From an uncultured Bacteroides sp. (lineage in GTDB: Bacteria > Bacteroidota > Bacteroidia > Bacteroidales > Bacteroidaceae), in assembly GCF_902491285.1 (NCBI RefSeq), contig NZ_CABUHK010000029.1, positions 1-55,212 of the forward strand: 55,212 nt of DNA. Reading direction: 5' to 3'. Position numbers and translations under genes: made by a program. Of this stretch, positions 52,736-55,212 are shown one piece after another; position 1 is the first letter of the stretch; each line of letters begins with the position of its first letter. Under the pieces are notes generated by a model. That model was not told the DNA's origin. It saw only the letters and a program-made list of their open reading frames with translations, and did not search any database.

Positions 52736-52873
52736 TTAAGCCCACGAGTCAAAATCAACCGATTCTTTCCCCTTTCGGTCAACATCCAATCGCCATTTCA
52801 GCAATGCACTATATATTCAATAGCGGGGCTTTCAACCGTTAATAATTTGGGTCTATTATGTAATTGCAAATAT

Positions 52874-53245
52874 TTAATCCAATTCAAATTCTCCAGTAAA
52901 GGTATTAGTTGGAAGTTGTATTTCCAAAACGTACTTACCTTTTTTCTCACCGATGAGATTGATATTAAGCTTTTCTACATTCAAATTAGTAGATGTATAA
53001 ACCACTTCCTCTGTTTCTGCATCCTTTATGATGATTGTCACAGTATTAACAGGTGAAAGAAGATCAATGGATACCATCGGGCTTTCAACAAAAGCAATAG
53101 GGGAGATAGGGATAGAGCGATGCTCCACCTTAGTAGTATTACTTAGCTTAATTTGCCGCAAAGATTTCATCTCTCTTGCATAAGAAAACATATTCAACTG
53201 CAGTAAAACAGCCAACAATAAAAAAGGTAAGAATTTAGCTTTCAT
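52874..53245 (-). CDS. DUF3244 small exported protein
   Basis: A 123-residue protein with a signal peptide (FLPFLLLAVLLQLNMFSYA). The body is one beta-sandwich of the DUF3244 type: ISPIAFVESPMVSIDLLSPV, NTVTIIIKDAETEEVVYTST, YVLEIQLPTNTFTGEFELD. Its function is not known; proteins of this kind recur beside TPR regulators in Bacteroides. The ATG at 53245 is chosen for the signal peptide and because the promoter box at 53271 excludes the upstream in-frame start at 53335. The TPR gene lies 127 nt upstream on the same strand. Confidence 0.82.
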   Translation of the reverse strand: MKAKFLPFLLLAVLLQLNMFSYAREMKSLRQIKLSNTTKVEHRSIPISPIAFVESPMVSIDLLSPVNTVTIIIKDAETEEVVYTSTNLNVEKLNINLIGEKKGKYVLEIQLPTNTFTGEFELD

Positions 53246-53270
53246 AATAAATGTATTTAAAATTTTGCCC

Positions 53271-53278
53271 CAAAAATA
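53271..53278 (-). promoter_or_regulatory. Promoter -7 box for the DUF3244 gene
   Basis: TATTTTTG on the minus strand, 25 nt before ATG 53245. The -33 region is only T-rich. Confidence 0.5.
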
Positions 53279-53372
53279 CACAGATAGAGTTGAAAAAACG
53301 ATTTTTATGTGGTAACAATGGTAACAGCCTTTCATTTAAAAATGAAACAAGTAAAAGCAACACTATTATATC

Positions 53373-55037
53373 CTACTGATTATCAACGCCAAACACACGT
53401 TCAAAAATTTGCGTATCCATTTTATTTTTTATACGGCTTTTACGTGTTTTAAGTGCATCAGATGTAGCTCCCATCAATTCCATTATGACAGATTTTGAGC
53501 AACAAAGCAATGAAAGGACACAATAAAAGACATCATCACCTGTTAAAGCCGGACAACGCCCTTGCAAATTCATCATCACATCAATAAACGAATTGGAAAT
53601 AGCAGAACGCATTTCTTTTCTCAAGCTACGCATCTCTAATAATTGCTTAGGAGTTGCCTTCTCTAATGCTTCTAATTGCTCATAACAATCAGTAGTTTTA
53701 AGCATAGATATGCATAATTGAATTTGCTGCTCTGTTAATTCTGTTCGTTTCTTATCAATGGCTTCTTTATTAGACTCAGAAAATTCCTCTTTCAAAAGCA
53801 TATTATCAACTCGTTTCTGGGTCAATTCATCTTGTAAAGCTATATAGCGTTTTTTTCTTTTCCTATCATTCCACATAAAATAAAAAACACATATAATCAT
53901 TAAGAAAAAAAACGCAATAACCAAACCAACAACCAGCATTTTAGCACGCTCTGACAACATTCTTTTATGTTCCTCTAACTGATGCTTATCCATAAGTTTA
54001 TTAAGCTCCTCATTATCGGTCATGATTTGGATAGAATCATAAAGTATCTTATACACATCCATATTCTCTGTTGCAGTCTTCCACTCACCCTTTTTCTTTG
54101 CTATCTGATACATCCCATCATAACAAACCACTTGACCATAAATATCAAGATGATCTATATTCTTACAATAAAAATAACTAGCAGAATCTAGCATATTTAA
54201 ATTAAGCATAATTTCAGCCTTTAACAAACAGGCATTAGTAGCTTTATCCTCCCCCATTATCTCAATAGCCTTTGATACATATTCATCTGCCTGAGTATAA
54301 TCTCCCTCCTCATTATAAATCATAGCAAAATCATGATAAATTGCACCTATAAAACTAGAGTCCTGGTCTGCTAATACACAATCAAGAGCCTGTTGATAAT
54401 AACACAATGCACTATCTTTCTTATTTTGCATCAAAAATGCATGTGCAATGCCTCTCAACGGAAATGTTTGACCACTACTCCCTTTCAATATCTGATAAGC
54501 TACTCGATAATTCTCTATCGCTACATCATATAATCCGTCTTCTTTGTAACATTCCGCCAAATTATCATATATCATCGCTAAAAACTCATCTTTAACAGGC
54601 ATCAACCGAATTGCCGCCAAATATTCTTCTACAGCAAAAGAAGTATATCCCCTATCCCGATAAGTAGCTCCCCAATAATAGTGGGCTTTTGCTGCACGCA
54701 CACTCTTTTTTCTATCTCCATAGTATTCAACAGCCGTTTTTATCAACGAATCATCTTCTAAGGTAATATAGTTCTTATACCTTGCCTGCGTTAGTAAGAG
54801 CGCATAAAGCGCCCTGTCGGCACGCGGCAATTCCTGTGGAAAAGAAATTGATTCCAAAACAGACAAGGCACTATCAGGATATTCTTCCATTAATGAATCA
54901 GCACACAATAATAATGGATTCTTCACTGAGGAAGAACATGAGGACAGCGATATAGATGCCCCAATGCCACCTATGCAAATAAATAAACAACAAAGGACCA
55001 ATAAATGGTGTCCGGAAAAGATATATTTTATTTTCAT
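53373..55037 (-). CDS. TPR-repeat membrane protein with C-terminal putative DNA-binding region
   Basis: A 554-residue protein. An N-terminal hydrophobic segment with Cys residues (LLVLCCLFICIGGIGASISLS then SC) suggests a lipoprotein or anchor. TPR helices follow to about residue 340 (AAKAHYYWGATYRDRGYTSFA, LAECYKEDGLYDVAIENYRVA, MIYNEEGDYTQADEYVSKAIE). One TM helix lies near 366-390 (VVGLVIAFFFLMIICVFYF), then a coiled coil and a C-terminal helical part (LTGDDVFYCVLSLLCCSKSVIMELMG, SDALKTRKSRIKNKM) like the HTH of LuxR-type Bacteroides regulators. Probably a membrane-bound regulator; the target is unknown, perhaps the DUF3244 gene. The ATG at 55037 is favoured by the promoter box. Confidence 0.8.
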   Translation of the reverse strand: MKIKYIFSGHHLLVLCCLFICIGGIGASISLSSCSSSVKNPLLLCADSLMEEYPDSALSVLESISFPQELPRADRALYALLLTQARYKNYITLEDDSLIKTAVEYYGDRKKSVRAAKAHYYWGATYRDRGYTSFAVEEYLAAIRLMPVKDEFLAMIYDNLAECYKEDGLYDVAIENYRVAYQILKGSSGQTFPLRGIAHAFLMQNKKDSALCYYQQALDCVLADQDSSFIGAIYHDFAMIYNEEGDYTQADEYVSKAIEIMGEDKATNACLLKAEIMLNLNMLDSASYFYCKNIDHLDIYGQVVCYDGMYQIAKKKGEWKTATENMDVYKILYDSIQIMTDNEELNKLMDKHQLEEHKRMLSERAKMLVVGLVIAFFFLMIICVFYFMWNDRKRKKRYIALQDELTQKRVDNMLLKEEFSESNKEAIDKKRTELTEQQIQLCISMLKTTDCYEQLEALEKATPKQLLEMRSLRKEMRSAISNSFIDVMMNLQGRCPALTGDDVFYCVLSLLCCSKSVIMELMGATSDALKTRKSRIKNKMDTQIFERVFGVDNQ

Positions 55038-55061
55038 TTGGCAATTGTTCATTTCACAAAA

Positions 55062-55069
55062 CAAAAATA
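55062..55069 (-). promoter_or_regulatory. Promoter -7 box for the TPR gene
   Basis: TATTTTTG on the minus strand. It lies 25 nt before ATG 55037 and overlaps the longer reading frame start at 55073, so the later start is preferred. Confidence 0.5.
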
Positions 55070-55212
55070 GCAAATTTCACCAAGACGTACTTAGTATCCA
55101 AAATACATTTATTTAAATATAACTTATCATTACTGTCCCGTAAAAGTGGATAAATAGTTCTTTGAAATAATTGAAATATAGTCTATTAGATACTACTTTT
55201 TAGGCGCGACGA

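Larger units (their letters stand above)
52434..52873. other. Region between LOG and DUF3244 genes with a terminator and a coding remnant
   Basis: It holds a leftward terminator (52496-52533) and a 37-codon minus-strand frame (52622-52735) with no start of its own that ends in a Trp-rich stretch. The rest (52741-52873) shows no recognisable gene. Confidence 0.6.

Noticed and set aside
1..55212. CRISPR array, prophage or rRNA genes
   Set aside because: No regularly spaced direct repeats, phage structural genes or rRNA sequence were seen.

Overview
The window looks like a chromosomal piece of a gut Bacteroides (order Bacteroidales). Reasons: two SusC/SusD pairs, BACON, DUF4302, DUF4861, DUF3244 and DUF4271 proteins, S-type sulfatases, surface lipoproteins with Asp-rich sequence after the lipobox Cys, and repeated promoter elements of the Bacteroides type (TTTG, about 19-20 nt, TAnnTTTG). 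The species cannot be fixed from the sequence alone.

Layout. 1-9.2 kb, plus strand: end of purD, a membrane protein, a DedA protein, mnmD, a zinc-type ABC binding lipoprotein and its ATPase (no permease beside them), a large DUF2723 membrane protein and a NodB-type deacetylase. 9.3-11.1 kb: an IS1182-like element whose transposase is frameshifted. 11.1-14.5 kb: a block that resembles a multi-copy Bacteroides sequence, a small HTH protein, a TolB-like propeller, a small outer-membrane barrel and a lipocalin-like lipoprotein. 14.5-15.4 kb: a decayed AAA/DUF4143 ATPase. 15.6-24.5 kb, minus strand: a SusC-SusD-metallopeptidase-DUF4302-BACON locus. 24.6-27.7 kb, minus strand: DUF4861, a KduD-like dehydrogenase and KduI. 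28.2-46.7 kb, plus strand: a carbohydrate locus with two PF10091 glucoamylase-like proteins, two S-type sulfatases, a GLUG-type lipoprotein, a propeller/Y_Y_Y/LuxR-type regulator, SusC, SusD and a GH3 enzyme. 46.7-47.4 kb: a possible small RNA, AT-rich repeats and tRNA-Gln. 47.4-52.4 kb, minus strand: tyrS, tatD, yidD, rnpA, hemD, a DUF4271 protein and a LOG-family protein. 52.5-55.2 kb: a DUF3244 protein and a TPR membrane protein.

The most striking object is a DNA inversion switch in the first susC. The gene body (minus strand, up to 23571) has no start, signal peptide or promoter. The missing promoter, signal peptide and CarboxypepD-like start lie about 0.7-0.9 kb away on the opposite strand (24171-24481). 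A 16-bp inverted repeat bounds the intervening 904 bp. Inverting that segment joins the two parts in frame into one SusC of about 1112 residues. As given, the switch is OFF and the five-gene locus has no visible promoter.

How the genes work together: the 28-47 kb locus should bind and import a sulfated glycan (SusC/D), desulfate it (two sulfatases) and cut it (PF10091 proteins, GH3), under the one-component regulator between the two operons. KduI and the dehydrogenase process unsaturated-uronate products, yet no polysaccharide lyase is present in the window, so their substrate supply probably lies elsewhere.
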